From Aureobasidium sp. EXF-3400 (taxonomy: Eukaryota; Ascomycota; Dothideomycetes; Dothideales; Saccotheciaceae), in assembly GCA_024195585.1 (NCBI GenBank), contig SWBL01000033.1, forward strand, positions 62,001 through 126,000: a stretch of DNA of 64,000 nucleotides, in the 5' to 3' direction. The notes below the pieces were generated by a model. That model saw only the letters and a list, made by a program, of their open reading frames with translations. It did no database searches and was not told the origin of the DNA. The number at the start of each line of letters is the position of its first letter. Position 1 is the first letter of the stretch. Positions 10,338 to 23,023 of the stretch are shown here, piece after piece. Made by a program: the position numbers and the translations under genes.

Positions 10338-11930
10338 TTACAGCACTTTAGCCTCGACATTTGGCTTTTCCTCTCCTTCTCTGGTCAAACCTAGCAGCTT
10401 TCCAGCAACAGGGAACCACTCGTCCTCCCATCTCCTGCTACACTCCTCCAAAGCACCCCTTCTGATCGCCAACAGTGTTTTCGCACCTCTGCTTCCCAGT
10501 AACTCTTCAAGGAGATTTTCCAAACCATCAGCGCTCGAGAAACCAAAGCCATTCTTGCCTTCCACCACAAGTTCTTTCCAAGCTTCGAAACGTGACCAGC
10601 CGACGACGGGAAGTCCAGTACCAAACATATCAACCACTTTCATAGGGAGATCTACGCCTGAAGATGAAGTATGTAGGGAAACACCTAGATCTGCAGAGGC
10701 AAGGAGGGAAGCGTAGTCTTCATTGCTCAACCATGCAGTTGCGATTTTAACGTATGCGAGTTTCTTCTCTTGTTGCAGTTTGGCGATCTTGGAGAGGTAG
10801 TATTCCTTCAAGGGACCTTTTCCTGTGATGATGGCGAGAATTTTGGGGTAAGAGTGATGAGTAGCCATTGAGACTGTTGCTGAGTAGGCGACCAGAGCAT
10901 CCAGTAGAATGGAAAAGTCCTCATCTGCTGTCCAAGAAGTAGAGCTGACGAGGAGTTTGTAGCTACCATGATCGAGGTGCTTGGCATAGTGTGCAGTTTC
11001 TGGACATCTGTGTAGGAATTCTGAACGTTGGGATTGGTTCAAGGGTTGGAATTGAGCAGCTGGTCTGTCGTGGAGAGGCGTGGCTTCTACGCCAAATCGC
11101 TGTTTGAGCACTCTTGCCATGGCGTTGGTAACGCTAAAGTGAGCATCTGCTGCGCGTGCGACGTAGCGCTCGTACATTTCCGAGATCTGGACCAGGGGGT
11201 GCTTGTTTCCGAGTTTGAGAGCTAGGATAGTGTAGCCAAAGTTGTGCCAGTCGATGATCAGACGGGTATGACGGATGAAGCACATAGCCTGCGCGATTGC
11301 CAGAGTAGGGATTGAAGGAGGGTTCTGGACTAACATCCATTTTGTGGCCTTTGTGCGGTAGCCACAGGCATGCCAGACAGTCCCGATCTGCCAGAGAACT
11401 TTCAAGGGTGCGATGATAGGGAACAGCATTTTGTTGGCGTTGCGGAGAGCCTCCGGTGGAGGTGCAAGGGGGATGACGGTGACGAAGCGGTTGTTTCTGA
11501 TTTCGGGCAGTAGTTCAGACTCCAGATATCCGATGAGACTGACGCGACCACCGTGGGCAGCAATACTAGCGACATGGTATTGCATGCGGGGACTTCTTCC
11601 AATGTCACCCAGTACCAGAACAGTGACTGAAGCATCATTCTTGGATCCAGAATTCTTGGCATAGTGAGCATATCCAGAATCCTTGTTCTTCTTGTCGTCC
11701 TCGGAAAAGGAAGAATCATCTACAGTGTCCTGGTTTTGAGGGTCGTAAGGAGATGGCAGGGTGAGGAGGAAGGCAGTGACCAGAGTTGACAAGGTGACGG
11801 CAAGAGGAAGAAAGACAGTCCAGAACAGAGTCGACAGCCATGAGCGGCCGTGGTAAGCAGCATGACGCCCAGCTTCAATCAAAGGTAGGTCCTCCATGCT
11901 GGCCGAGCTTTCCTCAGGGAGAATTGACAA
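10338..11930 (-). CDS. ALG1: ALG1, chitobiosyldiphosphodolichol beta-mannosyltransferase
   Basis: A single exon of 530 residues. A hydrophobic helix at about residues 31-55 (LSTLFWTVFLPLAVTLSTLV) anchors a cytosolic GT33/GT-B glycosyltransferase. The family hallmarks VLVLGDIGRSPRMQYH, IDWHNFGYTILAL and the C-terminal SSGVDLPMKVVDMFG are all present. Alg1 adds the first mannose, from GDP-Man, to GlcNAc2-PP-dolichol on the cytosolic face of the ER, an essential step of N-glycosylation. Length is slightly above yeast Alg1 (449), mainly through an acidic insert (QDTVDDSSFSEDDKKN) after the membrane helix. The ATG at 11930 is the only one giving the membrane helix a normal N-terminal flank. Confidence 0.93.
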   Translation of the reverse strand: MSILPEESSASMEDLPLIEAGRHAAYHGRSWLSTLFWTVFLPLAVTLSTLVTAFLLTLPSPYDPQNQDTVDDSSFSEDDKKNKDSGYAHYAKNSGSKNDASVTVLVLGDIGRSPRMQYHVASIAAHGGRVSLIGYLESELLPEIRNNRFVTVIPLAPPPEALRNANKMLFPIIAPLKVLWQIGTVWHACGYRTKATKWMLVQNPPSIPTLAIAQAMCFIRHTRLIIDWHNFGYTILALKLGNKHPLVQISEMYERYVARAADAHFSVTNAMARVLKQRFGVEATPLHDRPAAQFQPLNQSQRSEFLHRCPETAHYAKHLDHGSYKLLVSSTSWTADEDFSILLDALVAYSATVSMATHHSYPKILAIITGKGPLKEYYLSKIAKLQQEKKLAYVKIATAWLSNEDYASLLASADLGVSLHTSSSGVDLPMKVVDMFGTGLPVVGWSRFEAWKELVVEGKNGFGFSSADGLENLLEELLGSRGAKTLLAIRRGALEECSRRWEDEWFPVAGKLLGLTREGEEKPNVEAKVL

Positions 11931-12458
11931 GGAGGAACACGGTCACGACTCGAGACCAAGGCAGGTGCGACCAGACGGAAATCAAGGCAAGTGACCACAG
12001 AGTGTCGACGTCACTTTGGCGATATCGAAGCGGGAAGTGGGAAAAGGTGGCTGTGTTTCATGTGGACCTGTTTGCCAAGGATAGCGGACAGCGGGCGGAG
12101 AGCGGAGAGCGGTGAGGTTTTGGCGGATGATCTGGAGGCGGGACGGGATTTAGGGCGGAATCCCTGATTCAGATCAAAGTTTAGGCCAGCCCCTGAACCC
12201 GGCCTTGAGAACGACTGACAACGTCCATGACATGCGAATCGATAAGCAACAGGCAAGCTGCTTGATCGAGACTTGTTCCTTTGTACCTGGCCCAACCCAA
12301 GTCACATCTTTCACAAACGCGCAGCAACGCGAGGTTGCACAAAGAAGCTTCGATTGTTTATCATATTTGGACATGACGGCACAATAAGCTAAAGTTATCT
12401 TTTCGAAACTTGATCGATACACATCAGCCACAGTATCTTGCGGCACGACAAACCAAGT
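11931..12458. other. divergent promoter region ALG1/MSC2
   Basis: A 528-bp gap between two divergent start codons. It contains a short GC-rich repeat around 12085-12115 (GCGGAGA units). No gene is recognised; it probably holds both promoters. Confidence 0.5.
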
Positions 12459-15264
12459 ATGGCGAATGGACGGCCACTCTCGATGGTCGACGGGCCATCG
12501 TGGGCATTGAACGACAGCCCTTTCGACGACGACCAGACAACAGCAGCCCAAGCATTCGACAGCGGCCTCGACTTTGAAGAGATGGATCAATTCAACCCGA
12601 ATGGCCTGGGACAGGGCGGTCATACACGGACATACTCATTTGCTGGACCAAAGTCGCCGATACGTACCCCTGCGAAGCCTTCATTCAAGGGCCATCTCCG
12701 TCAAGGATCTGGCTATGCTCTGTCGCCAGTCTCGGCCGCCTTTCCTGAGCACATACTCCACAACACACATGACTCTACACAAGGCCGCGGTCACAGTCAT
12801 AGCCAAAGCACCCACAGCATACAGAGCATGTACAGCACCCACAGCCACCACTCTCATACTGCCTCTCACGACCACGCCCACGACCATTCACACACCTACG
12901 ACCATGGCCACTCCCACAACCACTCAAACGGCAATGCGCATAGCCACAACCATGGCCACGAGCACGACCATGACCATGACCGCGACCACGCACACGCCCA
13001 TTCCCATGCTCCACTCGGTGCTACACCCTCAGGGTTTGTTATAACCATACGAAGCTTCTGGTGCCCCTGCTAATCCCTACAGATCATCGTTATCCCTAGC
13101 CGAAGTCCTGACCGGCATCCTCATACCCCTACCGTACCTCCTCGCATCCGCCGCATACTCGACTCCAAACACCGACTTTCCTCCTCTCTCCGCCTACGCC
13201 CGCCTAAAACAAGCCGTTCCAGAAGGCAAGAATATTGAAGACTACCACAATGCACATCACGCCTCGAGCCTACTACAAGCATGCACATTGACATCTGGTA
13301 CCCTACTTCTCATCGCCATACTGGCTAACATTCGCGCTTCAGAGAGAGGGCTGGACAAGAGGAAAGGCTCAAATGCCAGCCTGGCGCAATCTGGGCCGTT
13401 GACCGCGCAGTCAATTCTCGCTATGTTGACGAGCACGCTCAGAGTCGCCTTGCCATATTTTGCTGCCATACAGATAGGCGGCTTGCGAGTCGGTCTGGTG
13501 CTGCTTGTTGCACTTGGCTCGAGCCTGTCTTGCTCAGACAAGCACCCCAAGTCCTTGTTTGCATCTGCATCTGCTCGACCTCTTACTCTGACCGCCCTCG
13601 GACTCTGTATCTTGGGCGATGCGTTTGGCTTGACTATCTATGCTGACGCTTACCACCTCGCGACTGGCTACATCGCCCTACTCCTGTCCGTCTTTGTACT
13701 GCACCCGCCATTGCCAGCAAATGGCTCATCTACCTCTCCTCTCATCGCCACTTCATCTGCCACTGCCGCTACCTTGTACGCTGGTGCCATTCTCTCCCTT
13801 CTCACCATCGGCGCTTCCATCATCTTCTCTATCGCTCCCTCCGTAACGCCTCTGTCCATCACCTTTTCCACTCTTTCCATGGCCATCACGGCCGCACTAG
13901 TCCTCTTCGCTCGTCCAGCAAACCTTCGAACCAACAAGAAGACTGGTCTGGCCTTGGGTTGTCTTTTGACCGCCGCTTCTTCTTTCCTTTTCTCTCCCAC
14001 CACTTGGCCTGGTACTTTTTGCAATGGCGCCCTCGCTGCCTTGTCTTATGTCGGCGTTTTGTACGATACTTCACACTCTCACGCCCATTCTCACGACCAT
14101 TCACACACTCATGACACTGGCCATTCTCACGCTCACGCTTCTGCACATGCTCATTGCAATCACCACCACGGCCACCAACACCACACTCACGCCGAAACTT
14201 CACTCTTCACCTCATTCCTCCTCGCCCGTTGCCGACCTGGCTCTCTATTCCACAGTATCCTTTGCGAACGCGACTCTCGCCGAATCGCCTACTTCACCTG
14301 CCTCAACTTTGGATTTATGCTCGTCCAGGCCTTTTACGGATGGGTCAGTGGCTCGCTTGGTCTGCTATCTGACACCGTACACATGTTTTTCGACTGTTTA
14401 GCTCTGGTCATCGGTCTTGGAGCTGCAGTAGCCAGTAAATGGCCCACCAGCCCTGAAATGCCTTTTGGCTGGGGAAAACTAAACGTACTCGCCGGCTTTG
14501 GAAATGGCATTTTCCTGATGCTGGTTTCTGTAGAGTTTATCTGGGAAGCTTGTGAGGGCATCATGGAAGGCACTGAGTTGCGCCATGTAGAGGAATTGCT
14601 TGTTGTCAGCACCCTAGGTTTCTTGGTAAATATGGTGGGTCTATTTGCTTTTGGCCATGCCCATCATGGACACGATCATGACCACGATCACGGCCACGGA
14701 AACGAAAACATGCATGGAATTTACCTCCACGTGGCAGCCGATGCAGGAGGATCACTAGCCGTTATCCTCAGCACCATCCTCACGCTCTGGAAACCTTGGT
14801 ATCTCTGGGACCCTTTAGCAACCATCGTCATCGCGATCCTCATTTTCCTGGCTGCTGTGCCTCTGGTACGGGATTCTGGAAATAAATTGTTGCTTGTTAT
14901 TCCCGATGAACTGGAGTATACATTGAAAAATGCGTTGCAGGAGTTGAGTGGGTTGAGGGGGGTGGTGGGGTATGCGGTACCTAGGTTTTGGGTGGAGGAT
15001 GATGCTGGAGATGCACATTCCCACGACCACGACCACCACTCGCACGATCACCATGAGCACGACCACGACCACTCACACGAAGAACCACAGAAGAAAAAAA
15101 TCCTAGGCGTCATACACGTCTTTGCAGCCAGAGCAGCAGACACAGAAGACGTAAGGGAAAGAGTGGTAAACTACTTCTCACAACTGAATATGTCTGTTGT
15201 TGTTCAAGTGGAAAGAGAAGGGGAAGGAAGATGTTGGTGTGGTGGTGGTGTCAAGAGTGGATAG
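12459..15264 (+). CDS. MSC2: MSC2/ZnT5-type zinc transporter (cation diffusion facilitator)
   Basis: Two exons, 12459-13033 and 13083-15264 (49-nt intron), 918 residues. ATG 12459 is the first in frame. The protein has a long cytosolic N-terminus, an N-terminal block of extra membrane helices (about residues 215-500) and a C-terminal CDF domain (about 590-860) with the metal-site motif LLSDTVHMFFDC and its partner HVAADAGGS. Four His-rich clusters are seen at about residues 107-188, 520-565, 716-735 and 836-860. This architecture matches Msc2, which forms a complex with Zrg17 to load zinc into the early secretory pathway. The long His-rich N-terminus is unusual in extent. It is convergent with TOP2. 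Confidence 0.93.
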
Positions 15265-15690
15265 AAAGACTCAAAAACTTTCAAATGGCATTTGGTGTAG
15301 CAATTATAGACGCAATAGCATTGAGCATAGCGAAAAGTCCAGACTTTTGGGTATGGGAATAAAAAGCAATTCTTACGATCCTCGTGCGGTTTGAGAAAAG
15401 CAACTTCCCGCGTGCATATCTAAGAGAACGATGGCCATCACTACAGGAAGTAATTGTCATTGGTAGTAGAAACAAAACCTCTGAATTTAAAGTCTTGAGA
15501 AGAAAAGAAGAAGAAAAGGCTAGAAAACGAAGCAACCGCGCCAGCCCTGGAACCTCTCCCAGTAATGCATGTAGGAAGTGAGAAAAATACGAAACAAAAG
15601 CGATCTGCCATCCCATGAGACAGGACAAATCGCAGAAAGAACCTCCCAGCTCTTCTAAAGAAACCTCTCTACCACCACAAACGTCCATCT
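15265..15690. other. intergenic between convergent genes
   Basis: A 426-bp stretch between the MSC2 and TOP2 stop codons; presumably both 3' UTRs. No gene is recognised. Confidence 0.5.
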
Positions 15691-18600
15691 CTACTCGCTA
15701 TCATCAAACGTCTCTTCCTCCTCATCCTCCTCAAAATCATCTTCTTCACTCTCCTCGTCTTCATCATCAACAACATATTTAGCCTTAGGTTTAGCAGCAG
15801 CAGCTCTTCTCGAAGGTCTAGCCGCAGCAGCAACAGGAGAAGTAGAAGCCATAGTCTGGTCCTCCTCATCATCACTCAAGATATCGTTAGCGAGATCTTC
15901 ATCATCGTCTTCGCTGTCTAGAGCAGTCTTTTTGCGAGATGCTGCGGTGACTTTGGCTGCAGGTTTAGTTGCAGCAGCGGAGGCGGCTTTGGATTGTTTT
16001 GCTGCGTAGGCTTTTGCGGCAGGGGAAAGTGTCTTTACGGGTGCGACTGCTGGTTTCTTGGCTTTTGCAGTGGTGGAAGCAGTGGCTTTTGTTACAGTCT
16101 TGGAGATGGTCTTGAGAGGTTGGGGTTTACGGGTTGAGAGCAAAATGCTGTCATCATCCATGTTTGCTTCTTCGTCGTCGGAGAAGTTTGCTGCTGCAGT
16201 GGCTTGAGCGATTGGTTTTGCTGGTGTGCCCTTGGCGAGTTCGGCCCAGTCTGTGTCGTCGACGGGCTCGACGCTTTCCTTTCTGCCTTGCGAAGACTTG
16301 ATGCCGTGGCTTGCGCCTATGCGGTGTGTGCTGTTGCTGAGAAGAGAACGGCCTGCAACGGCACTGGGGATCTCTTTGACCATCTTGCTGATGTCGCCGA
16401 GGTCGTCGTCAGACATTTCCTCGTCAGAGTCAGCAGCATATTTGACTGGCTTCTTCGTGGCGGTACGTCCACCACGAGAGGCAGCAGCAGGCTGAGCTGC
16501 GGGCTTCATCTTTGCGGCATCAAACATCTCCACATCTTCATCTCCCGAGTCGGATTCAATGACTGGCTTTGCCTTGGCCGCAGGTTTAGCAGCAGGCTTT
16601 GCTGCAGCCTTGGGAGCTGGTGCAACTTCTTCCTCGTCGTCAGTATCTAGAGCAGTCTTAATTCTCCTTGCAGGTGCTTTGGCAACGGGCTTCAAAACCA
16701 TCTCGATGTCATCGTCGTCAGAATCCTCAATCTTGGTCAACTTCCTCTTTACGAGTGGCTTGGTGATTTCCGAAGGGGCGATAAGACCGGCCTTGACTGC
16801 TGGAGGTGCCTCAACAGGTTGTTGTTCAATGCCATCAACCACAGGGAAGACACCAGCCGGTTTGCTGGCAGCAGGCTTGACAAGGAAATTGTCGAGCAGA
16901 CCACTAGCTCCCTTGGACCTTGCTGCTGGAGCAGTCTTGGAAGCGGCAGCTGATTTTGCGGCGGTTTTTGGTTTCTTAGAAACAATGAAGTCATCATCAT
17001 CGTCGTCGTCGCTATCGTTCGACTTGCGCTTCTTGCTGTTACCCAACAAACCGAGCTTTTGAGAAGTACGACGGCCTTTGCCCTTCGACTTCTTCGCACG
17101 TGTCGCTTCAACTTGCAGTTGAGTGTGCCATTCCTCAAGAAGCTCGTCCAGATCCTTGGTCCAAAGATCCTTGGGTGAGAGCTTGATCAGAGCGTCAACC
17201 TCAGCCTCCTTGTCACCAATCTGTCTGAGAAGCTTCTCAACACGTTCTTGTGTCAGAGACCAGATAGCCATGCCGAGGAGGTAGTCAAAGTCGTTGGCAC
17301 CAGGTGCAGCGTCCTCAGCATCATCATCCTCTTCAACAACATCTTCGGTCTCCCCCTGCTTCTTGGCATCGGCCAACTTGGGGATAGGCTTGAAGTTGAG
17401 CTTATGGAGCTCAGCAACAAGGACAGACTTCTTCTTCTTGGAGACAACAAGCTTGCCATCGATGATCATTTGGACAAAGCGGGACTGGTTGCTCAGCTTG
17501 TCAAGCTCTTTCTGCATCTCGTTGAGAAGATATTGCTTTCTCTTCTCGTAGAACGCGAGACGGATGTGATAGAATTCTTCCATGATATCAAGAGGAGTCT
17601 CGTACTTGTGAATACGACCTTGACCATCGAAGGCAACTAAGTTGGTGGTTGCCATGGTTCTGCTGAGTTTGAATTGATCTTCCAGACCCTTCTCGAGTGC
17701 AACTTTCATTCCCTTGTCGTCAAGAGTAATGATGAAGTGAACCTTTTCAGGGGTGTTGTACTCGCTGTAGTCCTTGATGAATGAGGGCGTCTTCTCGGCC
17801 TTGATGATCTCCTCAAGATGAGCCTTGAAGTCTTGAGTCCAGAAACGAACAGGCAGTTCAGTGACCTCGACTGTGTTGGCATCTTTGTGCACGATGGTAC
17901 CAGTGAACTTGAAACGACCGTTGCCAATATCCTCAACTTCACCCTCCCAGCCACGGAACCAAGGCTGCATGGGCTTCATATCTGCTTTCGAGCTTCCAGC
18001 CATTCTGAGTCTGATATTCTCAATGACATCTGCAGGGTTGTAGTTTGGAATGGAGGTCGACCAACCAGTACCGATACCATCAGCACCGTTGATCAACACC
18101 ATCGGGACAACGGGTACATAGGTCTCGGGCTCGATCGTCTTGCCATCATCGGTGTTGTACGTGAGGAGTGCCTCGTCGTGAGCATTGAAGATACGACGAG
18201 CAAATGGAGAAAGGCGGGTGTAAATGTAACGAGCGCTGGCAGCATCGCTACCACCTTGGAGACGGGAACCAAAGTTACCACTGGGTTCGAGCACGTTGAT
18301 GTTGTTGGAACCGACAAAGGTTTGAGCAAGACCAACAATGGTCTGCTGTAGAGATGTTTCACCGTAAGAGTATGCAGTCAAACCCGAGACCAGACCAGCA
18401 AGCTCAACGACCTTGATATCCTTCTTCAGATTTCTTCTAAGAGCTGTGTACAAGATCTTGCGTTGACCAGGCTTGAAACCGTCGACCAGAGAGGGGATGG
18501 AACGGAAGTTGTCAGCCATACTGAAGAGGATGAGTTCCTTGTTGATGAAGTCGTTGTAGGTGATCTCTTCCTTGCCAGACATATCGAGATAAGTACCAGG

Positions 18601-21025
18601 TACAAAGTTCTGAAGCCAGATCTTGCGCTCATCGGCCTTTTTCTTGCTGAAAGCAAGGTCGATCATCTGCGGTTCGTTGTCTTGCATGACGTGGAACGTC
18701 TTGAGATGCTTGTCCAGATCACTAAAGTAGACCTCGGCATCTCTCGTGTCCGAAGTACCCAAACCCTTGTAGTATTTGTGTTCCCAACCCTTGTCATGAC
18801 CAGGCTGTTGTCTCCAAGCCTCGTACTCGGGCATTGTGAAGAAATCTTTCTTTACTTTGGGGAACTTGGGGTCACCCTTCCAGACCTTGACAATAGGTGT
18901 AATGAACTCAAGAAGGAATTCAGGAATCTTGAGCAAGCTGGGGAACTGAACTTGGAGGAAGTTGATCAAAAGACCCTTGATATGACTGCCATCGTGATCC
19001 TGATCAGTCATGATCATCAAGTGACCATAACGAAGAGTCTTCAGAGACTCTTTGGTGTACTCTTTCTTGTGCTGCAGTCCCATAAACTGCTTGATGTTCT
19101 GGATTTCCGCGTTCTTGGAGATCTGGTCGATGGATGCATCACGAACGTTCAACATCTTACCACGCAGAGGGAAGACACCAAAATGATCCTGGTTGACCAC
19201 AGCTCGACCTGCAAGGGCAAGCATAGCAGCCGAGTCACCTTCTGTCAGGATGAGAGTACATTTGTATCCGTCCTTGGTACCAGCCTTGTTGGCGTCTGTG
19301 AGCTTGGTGTTGCTCATACGAGTGCGACGGTTGCCGTCCGACTTCTTCAGAACCTGGTCGGCTTTTTGCTGGGCGAAGTGCATGATGTTGTTGACGGCTT
19401 CTGTCTTGGCGATATCCTTGAGGAACTTTTCGCTGAGCACGCACTTGCTACCAAACTGTGAGGGCTTGGTTGTGAGTTGTTCCTTGGTTTGCGAGTTGAA
19501 AGCTGGGTTGACGATCAAGCAGTTAACGAACAGGAAGATGTGGTTACGAATTTGAGCAGGCTTGAGCGTAACACCGCCCTTGTTCTTCTTCTTGACGATT
19601 TCCAGCAACTTGGTAGTAATCTGATCGGCGATATAGCTGACGTGCGATCCTCCTGAAGTAGTGGCGATTGAATTGACGAAAGAAACTTGCTGGAACGAGC
19701 CGTCAGAAACCGCGAAACCAATTTCCCAGCGCTCGTTGGGGTTGTCAGTCAGGATGACCTGGTTGTTGACGCCTTCGTTGATCAAGCTCTCGGTCTTGAT
19801 AGCCTTGGTGTACATCTCCATGTACTGCTTGAACTTGTTAATCTTGATACGGGTGTCGTTCAGGAAAACCTTGACGCCGGGACATGTGCCAGCCATGTCG
19901 TAAACACGGCGCTTGGCCAGAGCCTCGAAATCATCGTCCATCTTGTCCATGTTGAACTTTGAGAAGTCGGGATAGAAGGTGATTCTGGTGTAGTCGTCGC
20001 TCTTGACCGAGGTGATCTTGGCCTTGTCCTTCTTGGTCATGTTGTCGTGCCATGTCTGAGTGTACTTCTTTCCTTGTTTCGAGTCGACCGTCTCGAGGAT
20101 GAATTTTGTACTGAAGACATTACAAAGCTTTGCACCGTAACCGTTTCTTCCACCAGTGACCTTTTGCTCATCGTCGTCGTAGTTGGAAGAAGTCAGGAGG
20201 TGACCGAAGATCATCTCAGGGATGTAAATGCCCTCCTTCTCGTGCATCTCGACCGGGATACCACGACCGTTATTGCGCACCGAGATCTCGCCCTTTTCGC
20301 GATCAATCCAGACCTTGATCTCGTTCATATTCTTGTCGCGCTGCTTGTTGTCGGCAGCGTTGACCAGAATTTCGTCGAAGATTTTGTACAGACCGGGTAC
20401 GTAGCTGATCTCGCGGTTCTCGATTGCTTCGTTCTCGGAGTTGTAGACCCACATCTGCTTCTCGAGGCGTTCGACGGAGCCAATGTATGTGTCGGGACGC
20501 TTGATAATGTGCTCGAGTTGGGTGAGTTTCTGGTATTGCGAAGTGGCGCTGCCCTTCTTGGGCTTGGGCTGGAGCATTTGGTCGTCGGCGTCCATGTCTG
20601 CGCCTTCGGCTGTGAAGCTCTCGTTGTCGATTTCTTGTAGCGGCTTTGCGGCCTTCTTCGCTGGTGCGTTCTTGGGGACAGCCTTCTTGGGAGGAGTGTC
20701 GGCAAGTAGACTGTCGTCGCCGTTGTCGATGTGGATGTCGGCGTCCGAGTTCTCGTCGTCACTTATCGGCGTCGGGGGTTTCTTTGCGGCTGCTTTCTTA
20801 GTTGTGGTTGTGGTCGTCTTGAGCGTGGTCTGCTTCTTGGGAGCTGCCTTGGGCTTGGGTGCAGCTGCAGCCTTCTTTGCAGGAGCCTTCTTCTGTGATT
20901 GGTGTCAGAAGTGAGAATAGACGGGAAAGGAAGGGAACAATACTTACAGCAGGAGCCTTCTTGGGAAGCTCAAAGTCACTGCTGGCATCCATGGCAAAGT
21001 CGGACTCTGCCATTGAGTCGTCCAT
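15691..21025 (-). CDS. TOP2: DNA topoisomerase II
   Basis: Two exons, 21025-20948 and 20892-15691 (55-nt intron), 1759 residues. The first exon encodes MDDSMAESDFAMDASSDFEL. A Lys/Ala/Pro-rich, acidic N-terminal extension precedes the GHKL ATPase (NNGRGIPVE, GRNGYGAKLCN). TOPRIM follows with LTEGDSA near residue 575 and DQDHDGSHIKG. The catalytic tyrosine lies in ASARY at residue 915 (codon 18226-18228). The C-terminal 450 residues are low-complexity, with alternating basic (KKRK, KKPK) and acidic (SDDDDDDD) patches typical of the regulatory tail with nuclear signals and CK2 sites. The enzyme passes one duplex through another using ATP, for chromosome segregation and relief of supercoils. The protein is longer than yeast Top2 (1428) because of both tails. 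Confidence 0.97.
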
Positions 21026-21866
21026 TGTTGCGCCGGCTATTGGGCTTGTATGAGTTACAGTATTCAGTCAACAGTCATGGATGAGTGAGGTTGGCGGCAG
21101 TTCCTTCACTCTGGTCGCCTGTGGTCGCTGGGCGTATGGGTCGTTAGTTGAAAAGAAGGAAAGGACTCGAAGGGGCAATCACAGGAATTGCATGTGCAAG
21201 CTGCAGCCAAACTGTTTTGTTTACTCCACACCAAAACATCGTCCCTGCAAATCGCTGCAGCCTTGGCATCACTTTTCACGACAAGAACACGAAAAGTCGC
21301 GTCGTCACAATTCGACATCGGCTATAGCCAATACTGAGAAGATAGATACTGGAAAGAATCCTATCAATGAAGCGCTATTCATCGTCGTCTAGTTCTGTTA
21401 TCTGTATGGGTCGAGGCGATCGAGTGATATATTCCCGTAGCGAGATGCTCTCGCTTTCCTTAAGTCCGACCCTGTCTGACCTTCATTACTGAGTGCAGCA
21501 ACACCCGTGTCTGACGACTTGATCGATGTATGAAACTGCGTTTGTCATATGTTGAAGCTGTGGTCCAATGTGATGCTGTCGGAAAATGTAGAATTCTCCT
21601 CGATCCCATCATTGAACCATCGAGAGTGTCGACCAGATGATGCGGAAGAAAGCTGTGGATGGCTCTAGATGTGGCGTCTGAGCGATATGATCCAGGTTGA
21701 TGCTCTGAGTTGACCCTCCGAGGTGATGCTTTTGGTCGGTGGTCTGAGTCGACCCGACGCTCGGTATAGTTGTCGCGTAAGTTTCTGTCGAGTCGATCCT
21801 TGTAGAGCCAGATAGTAGTCTGCTTCTCCTGGCAGGAATGACAGCCATCTGTATATAGCACTCCCT
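21026..21866. other. intergenic, TOP2 upstream region
   Basis: About 0.84 kb between the TOP2 start and the SNU23 stop. Short open frames occur but none has recognisable features. Confidence 0.45.
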
Positions 21867-22511
21867 TCAACAAATAACCCCATCATTCTCCACCTCAACC
21901 TTAACCTCCTGTTCCTCCCCACCCTTATTCTTCCTCCTCCTCTCATTCCTCTTCCTCCTCTTCTCCGCCCTCAGCTTCTCCTCTTCCTCCCTTGCAACCT
22001 CCAACCTCGTCCCCAAATCCACAGTCTCTCTAGCTTTCTCCTCTTCTCTCTTCCTCTTCAACCATTCTAGTCTTTCCACCACATCTTGCAATGTAGCTCT
22101 CTTAACCTCTCCCGTCTGTCCAGTAGCATACAAATGCTGTTTACTGTTCAAATGCTCCACAAACTGCAGGTTATCCTTAAACGTCAAGTCACAGGCATCG
22201 CAATAAAAACCTGCTCCTTTGCCGCGTTTACCCACCGCAGAGCCCGCGGGCACTAACATAGTTTTGCCAATTTGAGCCGACACATCGAGGCGGTTTCGTC
22301 GTGCTTCTGTATCGCGAGCATCGGGGGGTGTAGAAGCTCGACGGTGGTATTTCTTTCCTGCGGCGGCGGCTTCGTGTTTGGCTTTTCCTTCTTCTTTGAG
22401 ACGGCTTTCGCGCTCCACGGCTTTTTGGGCGTATTCTTCGCGGTCCCAGGTTTTGCGGAATGAGGTGTCGCTGGCTGGGGCGCCGCCGTACGCGCCTTTG
22501 CGGTCGGCCAT
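21867..22511 (-). CDS. SNU23: SNU23-like U4/U6.U5 tri-snRNP zinc-finger protein
   Basis: A single exon of 214 residues. MADRKGAYGG, then FRKTWDREEYAQKA, then a C2H2 finger with C104, C107, H120 and H126 (FYCDACDLTF...HLNSKQH) and a following Lys/Glu-rich helix match Snu23/ZMAT2. In the spliceosome this protein is delivered with the tri-snRNP to the pre-B/B complex, near the U6 ACAGA/5' splice-site helix. The frame stays open upstream to 22727, with another ATG at 22691, but family members start at the conserved MADRKG-like sequence, so 22511 is chosen. The C-terminus is a strongly basic RRKRNERRRKNK patch followed by an acidic end. Confidence 0.88.
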   Translation of the reverse strand: MADRKGAYGGAPASDTSFRKTWDREEYAQKAVERESRLKEEGKAKHEAAAAGKKYHRRASTPPDARDTEARRNRLDVSAQIGKTMLVPAGSAVGKRGKGAGFYCDACDLTFKDNLQFVEHLNSKQHLYATGQTGEVKRATLQDVVERLEWLKRKREEEKARETVDLGTRLEVAREEEEKLRAEKRRKRNERRRKNKGGEEQEVKVEVENDGVIC

Positions 22512-23023
22512 GGTTGTTTTGGATGTGAAGTGTTTGATTTTCAGAGAGGTTTGATGAATGCGCTTGTGAGGAATGGAGAGTTGGGTGATTTGAGGTTTTG
22601 CGATCGATGGTGGACTATTCAAAAGTGACGAACGAGGGGAGGTTGTGGCGCTGCGACTTGTGAAAGTTGGAGAACGTGTGGGGAAGCTCATGGGTAGACA
22701 GTCAGGGTCACCAAATTCCTGTCGCACAATATAAGGACTTTGGATGCAATTGAATCCGGAGGTCGAATTATGGTTACGGGTTTGAATAGAAGCATGATAG
22801 ATAGTCGTTCTTGACTGCGAGTTTCAGAACATCTGCAGGTCAAGCAGCCCTTGAACACAATTATTTGCGAGACTATGATACTGCTGCGGCCATCGACGTA
22901 TCACAAGAAGACACTTCGTGTTGAGAGGCATGAACATTGGTGAATGCAGGTGGATTAGTCCTTATTCATAAATTCCGGCTCTTTGTCGATGATATATTTT
23001 CACTAGCCGGTAACAGACATCAC
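22512..23023. other. intergenic, no gene seen
   Basis: A 512-bp stretch upstream of SNU23 and downstream of the RAT1 stop, both on the minus strand. Nothing recognised. Confidence 0.45.

Noticed and set aside
18463..19461. 332-codon plus-strand frame inside TOP2
   Set aside because: Shadow of the conserved topoisomerase frame; composition is what antisense of that codon use gives.
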